Assembly (NCBI GenBank): GCA_022818135.1
Contig: JAFMSR010000003.1
Span: 10,657,098 to 10,721,097, forward strand
Direction: 5' to 3'
DNA: 64,000 bases
DNA from: Saxidomus purpurata
Taxonomy: Eukaryota > Mollusca > Bivalvia > Venerida > Veneridae
Shown here: in pieces, positions 61,012 to 64,000 of the stretch
How positions within the stretch are numbered: position 1 is the stretch's first letter
How the letters are laid out: each line of letters begins with the position of its first letter
Made by a program: the position numbers and the translations under genes
Notes under the pieces: generated by a model
What the model was told of the DNA's origin: nothing
The model's database searches: none
What the model saw: only the letters and a program-made list of their open reading frames with translations

Positions 61012-61475
61012 AACGGCCTAGTACAGTTTGGTTAAATTGACCTATACCCTCGCTTGAAGGATATATGCCTTATATCCTGTCCAGAATCTAAATACCTAAT
61101 GGTATACCAGTTCGTGAATCATTTCATATTCAGAGTTGTATATCAAATCGTGTAACATTTCATATTAACTGTTGTGTGTGATTTGGTATATCGTTTCATA
61201 GTTGGTGTTTTAAAACTCGTTTCGTTTGCGTGTTGTATACAAGTTCGTGTATCAAGTCATATTAAGTTCTTAATTAAATTTCGTGTAATATTTCGTAATA
61301 TCCAGCATTGCATACCATTTCTTATATGATTTAAATTATGTTGTATACTATTAGGTATATAGATTCTTGACAGGGTATACGGCCTGTTTGAATTGATATA
61401 ACCCGAGCAGCCAGGCGAGGGTTTATATCAATTTATATCAATTTAAACAGGCCGTATACCCAGTCAAGGAACTAT
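61012..61475. repeat. Palindrome-ended repeat block
   Basis: 61364-61471 is a long palindrome: GACAGGGTATACGGCCTGTT pairs with AACAGGCCGTATACCCAGTC, with TGATATAACCC / GGGTTTATATCA inside and a ~14 bp loop. A decayed relative of the left arm and loop (GGGTAAACGGCC...ACCTATACCCTCGC) is at 61012-61060. Between them (61100-61370) a ~50 bp motif 'GTTGTATA.CA..TTCGTGTA.CATTTCATATT' recurs about five times. Confidence 0.65.
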
Positions 61476-62182
61476 ATAAGGAATTTATAAACCGCAGATT
61501 TATTTGGAAGACAAGAAAACTTCCTAAATTGTTGTCGAAATATTTCAAAAAGACATAACCTATGGGAGCCCCCAAACTGTTTACTTTCGTATGATTCCGT
61601 AGTGCTCTCGTAATCAGCCAATTTTAGTTTTTCTCAATATTTCAGTTGAAAGAAAAATAATCCTGTGACTTACGGTGTTTTCGACAAGAAAGCAGAGTAT
61701 GAAATTCTGTACTATTTGCAGTCATATTATAAATAATATCCGTCAAACTGGTCACATTTCCATTTAATTACGTCATCAGTCCAAATCTACGTCACCGAGT
61801 GTAATGTTTTGGTAGCAATTTTTGTAGCGTGTGGACTGGATAAATATATAGATTTCGTTTTAATTTATTACTTCAACTTATTGATCATGATGTGACACAA
61901 AATAAGGATAAACAGCGTTTTGTTTGAAGTAGGACTTCACTTTATTTTAGTAAAGACGATTGAAATAGAACTAGTACATAAACAGGATAGAAAAGGACAT
62001 TTGTTTTCAGATTTTCCTCTGATCTAGCGGTATTTTATTGTGTCATTCCAGAGGCCGAATTTGTACATGAATGTCCTGTCAGCAGCCGTTAGTTGCAGAA
62101 AGGAATATCATTAATCTGAAGAGTACTTATTAGTGTCAATGACAGTGTTTTCAATTGCAAAAAAACAACATTCCACCGCCAC
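61476..62182. other. Non-coding sequence
   Basis: No gene or recognised repeat seen. Confidence 0.35.
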
Positions 62183-62908
62183 GGCATCATAAAAATAGAA
62201 AACTGCCTGTGAATTTTTTATTTTTGAAATAAACATATTGTTGTCGGTAGATCTACTCATTTTCTAAGTTAGATCATGCTATCCATCTACAGCAATTTTG
62301 AAGCAAAATTTGAGAAAAAGATGATTTTCATTTTTTTATCACTATCCAAATTTCACAGTAAGTTCTTAATGCGTGATTGAAATGGCCTGAAACCTATTAG
62401 CTACCTATCAAAAGTTGAAAACTGTCTTTAAACCGCTCACTTTTCATTCAGCAATTCTCAAGTTCCTCGTTTGTTTACAATTAGAATACACCAGTGTTGT
62501 TGTTGTTGTTGAGCCAACGCCGCCGTTTTTTTTTTAATGTCTGTGTTTTACTTGAAAAGTTTTGCGTGTGTCTTTGCAAAAGTTTTGTTTGCAAAGAAAT
62601 ATCATAACATAAAACAATAAAACATTTATAGATAGTCTAATGAAGGTAATAATAAAGCTATATTTATGTCGTTTTTATCTTTTTTGTCCTTTGAAATGTA
62701 GAACTATTTTTCGATGCACATGTAGTTATTTGAAATCATTTTCTTTTAAAAATACAGTATTTATTCTATTTTAGGCCCCTAAAAATGTAAAACAAATTAC
62801 ATGAACATTTTGAAAGATAAATTAGAACATAAGGCAGGGCCTCGCCTTTTCCGACCGCATTTACCTCACCTGATATCACATGTTATCAAAAGACAGTAGC
62901 CTAATATT
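62183..62908 (-). repeat. Dispersed ~760 bp element, copy B (inverted relative to copy A)
   Basis: Reverse complement of 41485-42245: CATTTTCTAAGTTAGATCAT, TTTAAACCGCTCACTTTTCA, GTCCTTTGAAATGTAGAACT, CTATTTTAGGCCCCTA and GACAGTAGCCTAATATT all correspond. Unlike copy A it has only one arm of the palindrome, and a GTT/TTG simple repeat has grown at 62495-62510. Confidence 0.75.
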
Positions 62909-63904
62909 CTCTATATCTCGTATATCATTTCACTTGTAGAGTTGCTTTTCATTGTCTTTGATGTTGCATACCCGGATGCCATTTAACAATGTTGTTTCAT
63001 TTTAATATTGTACTTTAGTAAATACTCTGTCCAGTGGTGTGTCTCAAGCTGTGATATATTTCGTGTCTGTCTGTCTGTATGTGGATAGGTAGGGGTAAGC
63101 ACGCTTCAACTGTGTAAAGTACCAACACTTCTAAAAACTGATCATTGTAACGTGAAAAACTCTGCTTCTACTTATAACTAGGACCTGATTAGTCAGAATA
63201 ATTTGACGCAAACCTGGGAAAGACCAACCTAATGGGGGACTCTTCCGACGGAATTATGGTCGCTTCGTTATACTCAGATAATGTCACAAACAAGAGGTAA
63301 AACCAGATATGTCCTTATCAAAAGAGAATTCAATTTTCAATTATTGTGTGTAAAAAATAGTACAACGTTATCTTAATAACAAATTTACTAGCAATTTAAA
63401 CCAAGTCAGAAAGTAGATGTAAAACCAAATAAAACACTGCAGTATACACCAGTCAATCCCCCACTGCTTTGGTCTTTTGGAGTTTTGGCGGTGGTTATAT
63501 TGCCTGTCAAAAATTATAAACAATATGGACGTCAAACTATTTACACAATGTACTAGTATTCTATTAAGTGTTTGTTTTCTTATTGCACATGTGATGGCCT
63601 TTAGTCCTGCACTTGGCCCATAAAAAGCTGATATTAAGGCTTCATTGAGGACCTTGTCAGCTGCGTATATTTTCTAATAGTGTCAGGATTAATTATTTTG
63701 TGTCTGCATCTTGTTGATCACTATGTTTTATGACACATTTGCTGTCTGCATATTTACTCACATGATTTATGATGTTTTTCTTGTACTTTGAATTCGACGT
63801 GGTAAGATTCCGGCATCGAAGTGATTGATAAATTATCAGTTATACATGGAATGGGGTTTAATATTTTAGATTTATTCCAGGTTAAGTTACGTTCGAATCT
63901 TACT
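62909..63904. other. Non-coding sequence
   Basis: No supportable gene. A short (TGTC)n run lies at 63065-63078. Confidence 0.35.
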
Positions 63905-64000
63905 ATACACCCAGATACGAAGTATATGGGTGCTATATTGTAATCATGTTCGTATGTCTGTCGTTCCATCTGTCCGTTTGTAGAAGAAATGTATCTGGCT
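63905..64000 (+). repeat. Start of a dispersed bivalve-type repeat, cut by the window end
   Basis: CACCCAGATACGAAGTATAT followed by GGGTG, then 'GTTCGTATGTCTGTCGTTCC' matches the opening style of the elements at 46905 and 59537 (short inverted block, then a GTCTGTC-like stretch). Confidence 0.45.

Noticed and set aside
61765..61800. Fourth hammerhead-like site on the minus strand (CTGATGACG ... GGAAA)
   Set aside because: CTGATGA and GAAA occur 12 nt apart but neither helix II nor stem I can be paired.

Overview
The window is eukaryotic (intron-containing, about 65% AT, gene-poor, dense in short interspersed and inverted-repeat elements) and most likely from a bivalve mollusc. The evidence is the mix of a TRIM/NHL-type gene, a GRL101/relaxin-receptor-like LDLa-LRR GPCR, pearl-like elements with ~160 bp core repeats, and the 'GGGCCAAGATGGCCC', 'AAGGTCAAGGTCAC' and 'ATTCAAGGGCCATAA' type repeats familiar from bivalve genomes. 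The species cannot be read from the sequence. Only two host genes are well supported. A third, very small one is a candidate. Most of the rest is mobile-element material.

Layout. 712-2026 (+): last exon of a TRIM-like gene (end of B-box, coiled coil, NHL-type propeller). 3.7-4.0 kb: Crypton-like recombinase relic. 4.1-14.4 kb: tandem segmental duplication of a 5.8 kb unit containing a ~160 bp repeat array, a microsatellite and a tRNA-derived SINE. 14.4-19.5 kb: non-coding, with a SINE and two foldback MITEs. 19.5-22.7 kb: decayed DNA transposon with two divergent ORFs. 23-28 kb: several SINEs, a pogo/Tigger-like MITE, and a possible 56-codon, two-exon gene at 27.7-28.9 kb. 30.5-32.6 kb: a foldback element, then a DD34D mariner relic with another MITE inserted in its transposase. 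36.3-39.7 kb: a region bounded by inverted, CpG-rich, palindrome-studded ends, with a Tigger-like MITE inside. 40.0-53.5 kb (-): eight exons of a leucine-rich-repeat GPCR whose reading frame joins exactly across all seven introns (2813 bp of CDS, 937 residues, 5' end off-window or unseen). 54.4-58.2 kb (+): Ty3/gypsy-type pol relic. 58.3-59.3 kb: Penelope-like element debris carrying three hammerhead ribozyme motifs. 59.5-64 kb: TIR elements, a long palindrome and an inverted second copy of an element also present at 41.5 kb.

Most notable points: (1) two near-identical hammerhead ribozymes in direct orientation 457 nt apart on the minus strand, plus a third, different one on the plus strand, all with palindromic loop-less stem III, next to a Penelope-like reverse-transcriptase fragment; (2) the GPCR has a von Willebrand A-like module between its LDLa modules and a C-terminal tail resembling a degenerate protein-kinase C-lobe; (3) a divergent two-ORF DNA transposon of uncertain superfamily. 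All assignments are by eye, from translation, splice-phase logic and base pairing; no database search was run.
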